From Emydura subglobosa (taxonomy: Eukaryota; Chordata; Testudines; Chelidae): a stretch of DNA of 64,000 nt. The stretch spans positions 9,877,255-9,941,254 of the forward strand of contig ML679974.1 in NCBI GenBank assembly GCA_007922225.1. Direction: 5' to 3'. The notes beneath the pieces are model-generated. The model was not told the DNA's origin, did not search any database, and worked only from the letters and a program-made list of their open reading frames with translations. Shown piece after piece: positions 46,170 to 57,609 of the stretch. The position numbers and the translations under genes were made by a program. Each line of letters opens with the position of its first letter. Position 1 is the stretch's first letter.

Positions 46170-47890
46170 TACTACTTAACTTCTTTACTGAGACAACTTT
46201 TGTTTAGCCACAATCATGAATCCTGGTGACCTTACATACTTTTGGAAGGCTGAGGTTTGAAATAAACCCATGAGATTCAACTTTCTCCTCTTATGTCCCT
46301 TCATAATATGAATTTCTTCCTAAAAGTCCTAGTCCTCCTCCCAAAGAAAGAAATATAAACCAAATACTCTAAACAAAACTCAGAGAATTAACAAGGTATG
46401 TCCTTAACTGCTTTCCATATGACCTTATTCATCTGTACACAGTTGCATCCCATTCCCTATCCTTCACATGACATCCTACTACCAACATGCTGCACTGGAA
46501 AAATATTCCTTCCCCACTTCAAGAGACATTCAGCTGCAGCCCAGATCATATCTAGAAGCACAGCACAGACCTAGCAATGCCAAGGAGACCAGTATATTTA
46601 ACTGAATTGTGCTGCATAAAGCCAATACCACAGATGAAGGGATGGGCAAGCTGAGAGCTCTGTTTACATTCCTTGCCCAATTTATCCTTGTACAAAAGGA
46701 TGGGTAGGGTAAAAGAATCCTGACAACTAGGTATGAGAATTCTACCACTGTCCTCTATTGGAGTGATCAGTTGCAGGTCATGAAGGTGGATTTGTTTTAT
46801 TTTTTGCCCTCCTCCCTCTGTAGATCTAGCAATGCTTATCCCTAGCAATGTGTAGTCTTATATTTTTAAATGGCAAATTCAGGTAATCTTTTCTTTTCTG
46901 GTCCCCATCCATCACCACCCTAGCAAAAGACTAAACAAAGGGTGCTATCAGCTGTTGCTTCTAAATTTTTTCCATATATTAAACATATACTGTCAACCTT
47001 TATGATAATGAAGTTATACCCTTAAAAATAATACTCCCATAAAAAGTATACCCTGTGGCTAAAGGGTAAACAAGAAAGGCTTACAAAGTCTCCTTCCAAA
47101 TAAAAGTTGTGAGAAATCTACCTGAGTTTTGATTTTAAGTGGCTCCAAACATATTTTCCTCCTAGAGGAGAGCTCCTCTTGTAACTGTGTTTTGAAGTAT
47201 TATATCTTAGCAAATATTATAAATTGTTTGAATGTATTTAGTTATATGAATTTAAAGCACATTTAATTTTTCTTACACACATGCGCACACGGGGCTCAAA
47301 AATTATCAAGGAATGTGCATGTCAAATGAATAATTTTTTTAAAATCACAAATATTAAGTTAGCACCAAAATATGACTCAATTGTTTATTCACATATTTTG
47401 ACACGGAGTGTTACAGTACATACAAAAATAAATTCAAAGCTGTGAATGCTTTTATTCTCTATACAATTCACTACCACACTGAATTAAATTTGAAGTTATG
47501 TTTCTGTGAAAAAAACTTCCAATCCCTTGAAACTCAAAAACACAGCAAAAAAGAAAGAAAGAGGGCCCAATTAAATTTTAATAAGTTTAGATTTCAAAAA
47601 ATCACTACTTTGACTTTTAGGGCAATCTTAGTGTGCAATCTGTACATATGATTGTGTAGCTTTCTTCAAATATACAAGAGTTAATTAAAAAAAATAAATA
47701 AAAATAAATAAATTTACCTCAAGTACTGTGTTGTGACATCATGGATCTAGTGAATAATTACACTGCCTGAAAAAACACACACACAAAAAAATCACTTTAA
47801 AAAAAAAAGTACATGGCTGAGCTTTTGAATGTGTATATATGTGCACAGATTGTTTAAATGAAGGATGTACACATCTTAATACATTTTCTT
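46170..47890. other. No gene or repeat supported
   Basis: AT-rich DNA without a convincing element. It contains A-rich low-complexity stretches near 47690-47710 and 47777-47805, just before candidate exon 1. Confidence 0.45.
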
Positions 47891-47893
47891 CAG

Positions 47894-48039
47894 TCACCAT
47901 CAAGATCAAAGGTATACTCTATGGCAGTCTCTCCTGAAAGCAAAATGGAAGAGTACTCGGCCTGTATGACTGGGGATCAGTTGGCTGATGCATCTCATGG
48001 AAATCCATTTGAGTTGTTGGTGTTACAAGACATAATGAA
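47894..48039 (+). CDS. Candidate internal coding exon (gene unidentified)
   Basis: A 146-nt stretch lies between the acceptor ACATTTTCTTCAG (ends 47893, with a branch-like CTTAAT upstream) and the strong donor AA|GTAAGC (48040). Read in the frame starting TCA at 47894 it is open throughout. It encodes SPSRSKVYSMAVSPESKMEE, then YSACMTGDQLADASHGN and PFELLVLQDIM, a serine-rich, acidic, soluble-looking sequence. It ends two bases into a codon, and the next candidate exon at 57106 supplies the third base. No domain is recognised and I could not assign a protein. It could still be a chance arrangement; the phase match and donor strength are the main arguments for it. Confidence 0.4.
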
Positions 48040-48305
48040 GTAAGCCCATTTTGTTAAAAGAAAAGAAAAAAAAAGGAGAGAAAAGCACACGTTTGCTAAG
48101 AGCTGTCACTGGCAACACTGCCTTGCCATGCAACACATCAGCCCTAAACTAACCCTTGTGCTGATAAAGCAGTGTCTTCTACAGTAAACTATACAACTGG
48201 TTTTTGTTGGTCAACACTTATGGGCTATAACTGAGTATCAAAGACCACATACATTACTAGGGAACTCTGAGCCTGATCTAACGCCCATTGAAGTAACTAG
48301 AAGGG

Positions 48306-48440
48306 ACTGAAGTGCAACCCACTTCGTCAGATGCAGCCCACGAAAGGTTATGCCTGCAGAAATTTGTTAGTCTTTAAGGTGCTACAGGACTCTCGTTGTT
48401 TTTGCTGTATACAGACTAGCACAGCTACCCCTCTAAAAAC
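48306..48440 (+). repeat. Abundant sauropsid interspersed repeat fragment
   Basis: It reads GCAGCCCACGAAAGGTTATG, then TTTGTTAGTCTTTAAGGTGC, TACAGGACTCTCGTTG and ACAGACTAGCACAGCTACCC. This phrase order is very common in turtle and crocodilian DNA. Class not assigned here. It sits about 270 bp downstream of candidate exon 1. Confidence 0.6.
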
Positions 48441-48449
48441 CTCTACACA

Positions 48450-50395
48450 TGCGCTTGTGCACACACCCACGCACCCCTCATCAGATGCAAGACTAATTCA
48501 TTTATTTGCTATTTGGCTTGGGGAGTTAAAAAAAAAAGTTCTACACAGGTTAAAATACAAAGTACCCTCCAGCATTGATAACTACGGCTTTGGAGTCCCC
48601 TCCAATAAAAAGAAGTAAATTGAGACCTGTTATTTCTAATGTAAAATAAAACAAGGATTTTTTTATTATTTTTGTTAAGAAAAAAATGAGGAGCCCTTTT
48701 GGATACAACTACATACAGGGAAATCATTTATTTCCCTTTGCAATCCTCATTTAAGATGGCAACACTGAACTTTCCCATTTTTGTAACAATCCCTGTTGTT
48801 AGAATAGATTCATGTTGTGCCATTTTCTCACAAAAATGAGGTATTGGAATTATCATGCCTGATATTTCTGACCTTTTCAGTATTCAGTTTTGTTTAGATT
48901 GACTGTCAGTTCCACCTCTTCCTCACAGGTTACTAAGGCTGTAAGCAGAGAAAAATGCAAATGGACAGCAAATCAAATTACAGAACATTAATAAGGTGAA
49001 AGGAGTACAGTTTATTATCATCTTTCACTGAATACATGAAATATTAACACTCTGCTACTTCATTCCCATGACAATAATTGTAAAGAGACGTTCACATACA
49101 ACTTACTCTCATTACAATTTTAAAATTACATTGTGATCTGTAATCATATAGTCCTCTGAATTTATCTGAATTCTTTTCTGAATATCTTGATTAATCCAGA
49201 ATGTATTGCATTGCATATAAATTGTTTTTCTAACATCTGTATTCCTACTTCAGAATTTTGTTTTAAATTAGGAGCACCAACATAAGCTAATGTGTTACTA
49301 GCGAGGCAACTGGAGGACATGTCATTCCACATACATACATGTGCACATGTATGGGTGTGCACTTAAGGGCTCAGTTCTGCAAAGTATTGAAACTTTTAGC
49401 CTGAATCAGAAAAGCACTTAAGCAGTGCTTAACTTCAAACCTGTGAATAGATTTCTCTGGGACTACTCACATGCTTAGCAAGTGGGCAGTACTTTGCAGG
49501 ATGAAACCCAATGTAACTCTTAGGAAACAATTAAGGTTTTCAGTGAACTGCACTTGAATGAGAAGCTGAAGTGATGTGTAAACAGTATACTTTTATCTTA
49601 TACTTAACATTCTTAATATATGTGAATATTGTTAATAGAATGTATATCCCTTCACAGGTCTAGAATCTGAAACAAAGGTGGAATACCCTCTACCAATGGG
49701 AGAGAAAAACAGATGGTCAGACCACATCAGTTCTAACATGAAATGCTATGTTTTCTCCTGAAGTACCCCAATGAAATACATTTCATAAAATGATTTGAAT
49801 CTGAAACTTATACTACATTTAAAAGTAGCAAATTCCAAATACCCATCTACTTATTCAAAAGAGAATAAAAAACATCAATTAATATAAGTTTGGTCTTATA
49901 CCTCTTTTCTATTAAATGTATTTACCACTCGGGAATTCACATGAAAGCACTACGAACTGATAGCATTCATACAGTGATTTTTCCATATTACCCCAACCTT
50001 TATTTTCCACATAAAATCAATTTGACTTGCAAAAATGTGTGGTTAAGATACTCAATTCTCTTTTCTTTACTGTGGAAGTCTCTAGTTTTTTAATCTTCAG
50101 TTATTTATTTGTCTGAATATCCACCCCTCTCCCACAGTCTCTCTGTTTTAACCTCACTTTTTCTGGCCTCCCTCTCCCATTTATCTTTCCCTTCCCCTTC
50201 CATATTGTTCTCCCACTCCAATGCTCTGTTGAATTCATTTCTTCCCTCTACCCTCCTCTCAAACATTCCCCCTTCCCCCCACCCCACACATACCATGTAT
50301 AAAAGAAGAATCTTACAAGAGGCTTGCTATCCCTTATCTTGGTCACTCTGCTTGTATGTTACAACCTTCCTCCACACCCTTTTGTCAGTCTTTTT
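48450..50395. other. No gene supported
   Basis: AT-rich. A fragment at about 49370-49510 (GCTCAGTTCTGCAAAGTATT, TGGGACTACTCACATGCTTA) belongs to the GGGACTACTCA dispersed family. A pyrimidine-rich stretch runs from 50115 to 50290. Confidence 0.45.
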
Positions 50396-50399
50396 TGTT

Positions 50400-50490
50400 T
50401 AGATTGTAAGCTCTTTTAGACAGTCTTTGTTTTATTTATTATTTGTCTACAAAATGACTTGCACAAGATTTGATTTGAGACCTTAAATAA
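50400..50490 (-). repeat. Amniote dispersed repeat fragment, reverse orientation
   Basis: GATTGTAAGCTCTTTTAGAC, AGTCTTTGTTTTATTTATTA, then TTGCACAAGATT. This is the reverse of the stretch seen at 55780-55990 (TTATTATTTTTATTACAGTA, then TGTGCTAGACATGTACAGA). It is a short old repeat. Confidence 0.45.
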
Positions 50491-50499
50491 ACAATCTTC

Positions 50500-53065
50500 T
50501 TTTCCACATTCAAATGACTTACACTCTTGAATCCACACCAAATATACCTTTCTGGAAAACTGAAACCCTACAATAAGATTTCCAACATACACTTAATGGT
50601 AAAATTCCAAGTTATCTCTGAGTATTTAATAAATATGGGGAAAGTAATTAAATCTAAACTATAGCATATTTTGTTCACTATAATTTCTGCTACTAAATTA
50701 CCTATTTTTAATAAGCATAAAATGCATAAAGCATAAAACTATCAACTATTAAAATAAGTATATTATCGTGTATCAGTGTGAAGACCTCCCGCTCTCATTC
50801 ATTGTAACAAATTTTGTTAAGGTACTCAAACATATTACAGAAAGTAGTATCTTGAGACAGTAAAGTCTTTAAAATACAGATATACTACCTATATTTGGCA
50901 CATTTCCACAAGCCAACAGGAACAAAAATTATTGTAATCATTGCTTTTGCTACATTACTATAACTTAAATGAATTTGACATTTTGGCTCCTTTGCACCTA
51001 GAATAACACGCTGACACAACATGTACATGTACATTTTTTTGTGATTAATATTTGTTAAAACATTGTCAGCGGGTGCTTTACTGAAATTTAACAAGAGCAC
51101 TAGAGTAATCAATACATAATTTCATTGTGAATTTCTAATCTGTACACTTTAATGCTCTCTTCAGTATTGTACTTATCAAAATGATGCTATAGAATTCAAT
51201 CATATATTCTGTAAATCTAATGTTTCCAAACTAAAGTGCCACATGTGGATGGGAAATTTGCTGCACCCAATATAAGCAGCAGCCAGAACTTTCAAGCACC
51301 CCTAAAACAAAGCTGTGGTTAAGGGTAGCATTTTCAAAAGTGCCTAAATTACTTTTGAATTATTTCCCCTAATTCTCTCCTTTCTTCCGTGCCTTTACAG
51401 TGGGATCTTGGCCTGCTTTTTTCCTTTCAACACCTTCCCTGTGAGTGACACTCCTGGGTGTGCTTGGGAAGCCCCCGATCTGCTGTCCCTGTATCACACT
51501 AGGCCAGGATGGCACGCTAGTGTGTCATCAAGAGCATACCCAGACAGCATACCCAGTCATACTGTCAGTGCAAGACTCATACTAGAACCTGTTCTGTCTC
51601 AGCTTCTTGCTGATGGAGGAAATGTACAAGAAAATTCTTGATGGCAGGAGACATAGCATAAAGATTTCTACCAAAGGTGTCTCTCACTGGTATGGGAGAG
51701 AACACATGACTTCTCCCTCCTCTTCATAGATCCCCGAAGTTTCATGGAGTGGGGAGGACAGAGGGATTCCTCTGGTAAACTTCTGGTGTAAAGCAGGGCT
51801 ACCAAGTTCACCCATAAAGTATTGCTGTCAGTAGAGAAATGGAACTAGGAGCAGAAATCAACATGTGAATAAGGTTCTGTTAGATCTCCAAAGTAAACCT
51901 ATGAACCATTCTAGGCTCGTTCACTCATTAGATTCTCTCACTTCCCTTGTTGTGCTATTGTATGAATGTCCTTCAGTATACCCTTTCCCACCCTGTGCCA
52001 GGGTCAATCTTCATAGCCATCCAGAGACCGTCAAGAACTCTCTTCTCCTTATTACCAGCCAAGATCAGGTTCTCTGTCGCTCCGATTTCCTTGTGCACAG
52101 GTTTCACCATTTCTCTCAATTGATAGATGGATGAAGACACCCTCCCCCTTTCTCTTTCTTCAGCATCACTACTCCCAATTCCTACCTTGTTTTGTGCTGG
52201 TGACAGTGAGGCTCCAATTAAGTCAGTGGGAGGCAGGGCATAGAAGAAATAATAAGTGGATGGTGTTGGGGAGGGGAGGGATGTCGTGGAAGAGGGCAGG
52301 CTGATGTCCCCTGGTATAGCATAGTCAGCTGTCGGGGAGGAAAAAGCAAGAGAAAATCACCTGAGAGGAAGAAAATGGGAAGGAGGAAAGACATCCCTTA
52401 CTAAGTAGGACCTGGATCCCTTTCCCATCTACAAAGTGAAAGTTTTCCATCATGGTGGCCAGAAGGCTCCAGATTCTATTTCTTCATAAATTTGTTTCTT
52501 TTTGTTTCCTCTATTGTGAATGGATGGTGCCTTTCCCTAGGGCAAGGGGAGGAGGACAGAAAGACAACCATCTGCTTATACCTAACCTGTCAGAGCTAGA
52601 ATGACATTCTCTGAGAAGCAGAGGCAAAAGCTATTTCCTTATCTTCTTTTGGCAGCTATAGTGGTGCATTGTGGAGGTGACTATAATCCTGCAACAGTTT
52701 GCACAAGGTAAAGTTTCCTCAAGTTCAAGTCCAACTCAAGCTGAACATTTTCATTTCTGAGCTTTGAAATTATTTCCCCCTATGTTTGCATGTCTCTGCC
52801 CTCTCTCTTGAATATACCAAGACTCCACAAGAACAGCTAGTATCATAATGTTTACAGTCCAACCAACATGGGAAATCTTACGAGAGAAACTGATTTTGCA
52901 AGCATGTGTAAGATGTACAAAATTCCAGTTTGAATTCCAGACCTGAATATATTTCAGAATGCTTCAAAGAAAAACTGTTCTTTGGGATTATTTTCTGAAC
53001 TAAAGCAGTTTAAATTTGCTCATGCTAGCATTCTCTGTTTTGGGTGGAACAGACAGAGTTTTAGA
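50500..53065. other. No gene supported
   Basis: AT-rich to 51300, then mixed composition. TTTTCAAAAGTGCCTAAATT at about 51332 is a scrap of the palindromic CCTAAAT family. No supported frame. Confidence 0.45.
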
Positions 53066-53070
53066 GAGGG

Positions 53071-53772
53071 TGTGACAGGCTCGCAGCCCTCACCCCTGGA
53101 CTGGCTCCTCCTGCTGGTGATTTGGGGAATAGCTCAAGCAGACACCCATGTCCGCAGATGTGCTCCGTCATACTTCCTTGGGGTTCACCCGTAGTCCTTC
53201 TTGCCTCCATCAGGATGCATCACATCCTCTTCCTCATCCGGCCCTCCATCCAAGCCACAATCCATGCCCCTGCCCCCTTCCAGTGGATTCTGCAGCCCTG
53301 GTTCCGCCACTTACTTCAGTGGCTGCTGCAGTCCACCACTCTAACGGCAGTCTGAGGGAGGCTGAGAGGGACCCAGGTCCACCCACTACTCCGGGTCCCA
53401 GTCCAGGGACCCTATGTGTGAGCAGCTTCCATTGCCTCTCCTCTACTCTCCAACTCAACAGACTTCCCTGGGCCACTTCCCTACAGCCTGAGTACCTCTT
53501 CTACCCTTGTATCAGGGCATCTGCTCCGCTAAGCTCCAGCAGTCAACCACTGCTCTGTCCCGGGTGCTGACCTCCTTCCGTCTACAGGCCAGCCAGCTAG
53601 CCTTCCCTCCCTGAGCTCCTGGGATTGACTGCCCCTGCTCTACTTGGCAGCTCCCTTTTATACTGGGCTTGCAGGCCCTGATTGGCTATCTCACAGCTCC
53701 TTCCCATTGGCTGCATCTCCAAGGGCCCTCTTGACCCCTTCCTGGCCAGTGCGGGGCAGACGCCCTGCCACA
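53071..53772 (-). mobile_element. Solo LTR B (same terminal type as LTR A), minus orientation
   Basis: The 702-bp segment starts TGTGACAGGC and ends CCCTGCCACA, with an exact 5-bp duplication GAGGG on each side (53066-53070 and 53773-53777). Read on the minus strand it carries two CCAAT boxes (53706-53710 and 53681-53685) and a TATA box GTATAAAAGGG (53653-53663). That is the promoter order expected of an LTR U3 and fixes its orientation. The segment is CT/GC-rich against AT-rich flanks. No gag/pol lies beside it, so it is a solo LTR. If the candidate exons are real, it sits in the intron between them, antisense to the gene. Confidence 0.85.
53653..53710 (-). promoter_or_regulatory. LTR promoter motifs: two CCAAT boxes and a TATA box
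   Basis: On the minus strand, AGCCAATGGG and AGCCAATCAGGG precede GTATAAAAGGG by about 45 and 20 bases respectively. This looks like a U3 RNA polymerase II promoter. Activity cannot be judged from sequence. Confidence 0.55.
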
Positions 53773-54711
53773 GAGGGGGAAATCTGATGGTAAATCCCCT
53801 TCATCATTAGGTACAGTTTTTATCTCACTTAAGCAAATCCAGCCCAATACTTAGCATATCAGGCTTTTCATGTAGCATATATTTAAGGATACCTGTACAT
53901 ATTGTGAAGTGCATTTGTATAAATTCTATTAGAGTTACAGCCAGGATGAATCTGGACTCTTGAGTAAAGAGTTCCAATTTCTAGTCCTTCTGCATCAGAG
54001 ATCGTGATGTTTTCTCACTTGTTCTAAGTTATAAAATGGGCCATCCAAAACAAACTGTGCAGCTGGCATACAAGATAATATATGCTTCTAAATGCTAGTT
54101 ATCTTCAGGTTTACTTGACCTGACCTTTCAGATACCAAGGCATGTTTTGCTGCTGAGTGCAAAAATTGGATCCCATTAACAATAACAAGTGTTGCACACC
54201 AAATTCCCCATGCAAGAGGTTGAACAATTAACCTTGATTTCTTTAGAAAATATCCATAGAGGCGTCTAAATTATGTATCACAAATAGAATAATTTTCACT
54301 GCACTGCATACTTTTGTTTCTTATCCAGAGTTGCCAAACTTTGGCAGATACTATTAAGGAGACTTGCAAGCAGAACTGATTATAAATGTATCTAGTTTCT
54401 TATATTATCACAAGCACATTTCTCACATGTCCTTTTCATACTCACACTTATGATAGAGACAGAAACTTAACAGACATACAAGGTTATACTACATCAGTGC
54501 ATAATCCCTCACTTGTCAAATTTTAAAGAAGGGGACACCATGAGCACTAGGAGGCTGTAATTCAAATACTGTCCTAGTTCCTTACGGAATGTGGAAGAAA
54601 CAAATAAACTTCCAATGGAACCAATTAGATAATGTGTATTCAGGAGGCTCTCCAAGTCAACTTCATCAAATGGTGTACTCAAAGATTATAGATAGGAGAT
54701 ACAATTCCCAA

Positions 54712-54862
54712 AGAGCCTAAATCCCATTTTCAAAAGCAACAAAGGTCCAATTTTTAAAAGTAGTCAGGCAACTAAATACTAATACAAATCTGTCCCTGAG
54801 TGACTTAGGAAGCTATGTCTCCAATATTCAGTGGAACTTAGGCTCCTAAATCAGACACTTAG
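54712..54862. repeat. Palindromic CCTAAAT-family fragment
   Basis: GCCTAAATCCCATTTTCAAA near the left, TGAGTGACTTAGGAAGC in the middle and ACTTAGGCTCCTAAATCAGA to the right. Same family as 5990-6626 and 33906-34242. Confidence 0.5.
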
Positions 54863-55780
54863 CTATTGGCTAGATTTACCCTACATGCAAGTCCAAACAA
54901 TAGAAAAAATTATATTTTAATAATTGATTATATGGAAAATACACTACCAAAAACTATACCAAAAACTAGCTGAAAGATTTCAGGTAATGCACTACAAAAC
55001 TTAGTTACAAAAGAAAAAGGTAAATATACTTCCATTTCATGAAAATTTAATCTACACATCCATAACAAAGGAGATCATGGTATCTGCAGCTTGTGGCATT
55101 GTGTTTAAGAAAACACATGGCTTCCCTGTTTAAACCATCATTCTCCCTCAGCCTCTCGTCTCTAGGAAGTTCCAAGAAAGTCAGGAATCATCACTTCTCC
55201 TGTTACAGGATGGCAGAGGGAATTACATCACTGACTGGATTCCTACATACATGGTTCGATTTAAAAACATACCCCCTTTGTTTGTAGATGCAAAGATATG
55301 CATTAAAACAATGAATATGGCTTTTCTAGTAACCAATTGAAGTCAAGTAGTTCATATATAACATCCTGAGCTATTAGAATTTAGGCCATTTAAACTTAAG
55401 CCTGTCTTTCTACTTTCAAATTAAGGTTTATGGTATCAGACATAATGAGATACAAAAATCAATATTGTAATTTTAAAATGACAAGGAAAGTTCAGTCTAG
55501 TATCTAAATTTAGTCTTAGATTAATTTTATCTAAACAGAATTAAGAATTTAGTTTGTAATGTGTCTATATTTGTCTGTATCATTTACACAGAACAATCAA
55601 GTTTAAAACAATTAGATAAAACATGGTAATATTCAATTTCATATAGACTATTGGCCCATTCCCGCAATACTTGCATCATGCCAATAACCCCAATGGACTA
55701 TGTGCGTGAGTAAAGATTAGTCACTTCAGCTAGTCCTACATCTTGAAACTACTGAAAATAATGATGTAAATAAATTATTA
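54863..55780. other. No gene supported
   Basis: AT-rich. A fragment at 55655-55740 (CCAATAACCCCAATGGACTA) may be part of the GGGACTACTCA dispersed family. Confidence 0.4.
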
Positions 55781-55990
55781 TTTTTATTACAGTACACAAT
55801 GACTTATGCTAAATCAGAGACCCACACTGTGCTAGACATGTACAGATATGAAATAAATAGACAATGTCCTAATGGTAGTACTGTTTTTATTATGACAAGA
55901 AGTAATAAATAAGCAAATCAGATGGTGGTGGTAAGGAAGTAGATGGACCAGGTGTCCGTGAAATCAGCAAATTTGCATGGCAGGACTGAA
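55780..55990 (+). repeat. Amniote dispersed repeat fragment
   Basis: TTATTATTTTTATTACAGTA, CCCACACTGTGCTAGACATG, then ATGAAATAAATAGACAATGT. It shares the order of an old repeat also seen reversed at 50400-50490 and partly at 60895-60985 (TTACAGTAGCACCTAAAGGC, CCCATTGTGTTAGGCTCTGT). Confidence 0.45.
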
Positions 55991-57105
55991 CCGTAACTAA
56001 ATGAAACCAGACTTAAAGACAATAACAGAGGCATAGTCAAGAGAGAAAATGCATGTTATGCAATGAAAAAAATAATTGAGAGAGATACCAGCTGCTTAAA
56101 TTCCACATGTAACTAAGAATCCTATTTCAATATGATAAATAAGGGGAAGGTTTCAAAAACACTTCAAGTTTGCTACTATCATTTTACATGCATAGTTATT
56201 TTTCATCCAAAAACTCTGCAGGCAATGGAACATTCGGTTTTTGTGTATGTAAGAACTATCAGTAAATTACATTAGTAAATTAACAGACATTAAATCAAGA
56301 TTTTTAAAGAGATCTAGAAGTTAATTGGAAGGAAAACACTTAAGTTGAAGATCCTGATCCTAGGAAGGTGGGTGGGTGTAAGGAAAAAAAGGTGTGCCTG
56401 TTGCATCAACAGATTTCCCAATGTAAAATTAAATGAAAACATTTATAAGCACAGAAGCCAGTAACGAACTCCAAGCAACAACAACAACAGGGAATGAGCG
56501 TCTATATCCATCCACATCAAGTCCACGGTAAATAGGTAGGCACAGTTTTCTTTCCGCCTCAAAGTTCAGGATGTGATATTATTAAGGGGGGAAAAAAGGA
56601 AAGAAGTAAATCTCTTCCTAACTTGGAGTTAGGTTGTATGAAGGCAATTTACAGAATAATTGTAGCCTTCATTTCTATATTTCATTAAAGTTATCAGGAG
56701 ATCTGGTTGATTTTTAAAACATGGAAACTATCACCATAGATGTTTGTTAAAAGGTACAGAATACATTGTTAGTTTTAAAGACTCTGATGTCTTAGAACCT
56801 CAGACAATGGTCCTTTACATCTGACCAGATGACATTGGCTGGACTGGTTATGAATCTGCAGCCAACAATGAGTGTGGTTTGTCAGAATTATTGGATCCAC
56901 ATTAAAACCACCACAGGACTTACTGTGCCTAGTTATGACTCATGTATAGAAAGAAAGGGACAAAATGCATGCTTACCAAGATAGTGAATTAAATGATCTT
57001 GAATAAAGAAAAGTATTAATTCAACAGCTTATTTTCAAGAGCTAAATGGCATATACTGCAAGAATTGTGATCTCACAGTATCAGATCTTTTTTCCTTTCC
57101 ACAAG

Positions 57106-57256
57106 GGAATGTACTGATCCATTCAAGACAATTCTTCTCAATGACTCAAGTGAAGAGGAACTACAGCTATCAATTAAAATTCATTTTGGGAGGCAAAACG
57201 CTAAGTCAAATGGTATAAAGGTCTTCAATCACAAAGCAGCTGCCAATCTAACCTGA
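57106..57256 (+). CDS. Candidate terminal coding exon (gene unidentified)
   Basis: A strong acceptor TCTTTTTTCCTTTCCACAAG ends at 57105. The first G completes the AA left by the exon at 47894-48039 (Lys). Forty-nine codons then stay open to TGA (57254-57256). They encode ECTDPFKTILLNDSSEEELQ, then LSIKIHFGRQNAKSNG and IKVFNHKAAANLT. There is no Met, so the exon is easily missed when frames are required to begin with ATG. The protein tail is acidic and then basic, with no recognised domain. A possible polyadenylation signal AATAAA lies at 57600-57605. The alternative is a chance open frame in AT-rich DNA; the two splice signals and the matching phase argue against that but do not prove it. Confidence 0.4.
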
Positions 57257-57599
57257 ACAGGGAAGAGAAGCATCATGAAGGATATCATTCAGAAAGAGAA
57301 ACTGATCTTGGATTTTTAGAATGGTAAGGTGCTCTTTACTCCTCATCTTCCCTTTGTGTAATAACCATTTTTTTTCTAGTAAGATTTGGGCCTGAAAATA
57401 CTCATGAAATGAGGTTTCTGTATAAACTCATTTAATTTAGCAGGTCTTTTAAAAAGATTGAAATGTGTTTATGTAGTTTGTTCTGGTGGAGTGGTGTGAT
57501 AAAAATACCAAGTGATAGCTGGTTTGCCTCAGCAGCTTAGCATACAGGCAGCAAGAGTAATTGCACAAATCCAGCTATGCCTTAAGGAAGAAAATGGGA

Positions 57600-57605
57600 A
57601 ATAAA
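57600..57605 (+). promoter_or_regulatory. Possible polyadenylation signal AATAAA
   Basis: It lies about 345 bases after the candidate stop codon at 57254-57256. AATAAA is frequent in AT-rich DNA, so this is weak. Confidence 0.15.
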
Positions 57606-57609
57606 AAAC

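Noticed and set aside
52141..52200. Pyrimidine-rich acceptor followed by 36 open bases and a GTGACA donor
   Set aside because: Too short, weak donor, and no partner exon in phase could be found.
53148..53570. 140-residue proline/serine-rich ORF
   Set aside because: Entirely within solo LTR B, a non-coding CT-rich terminal repeat.
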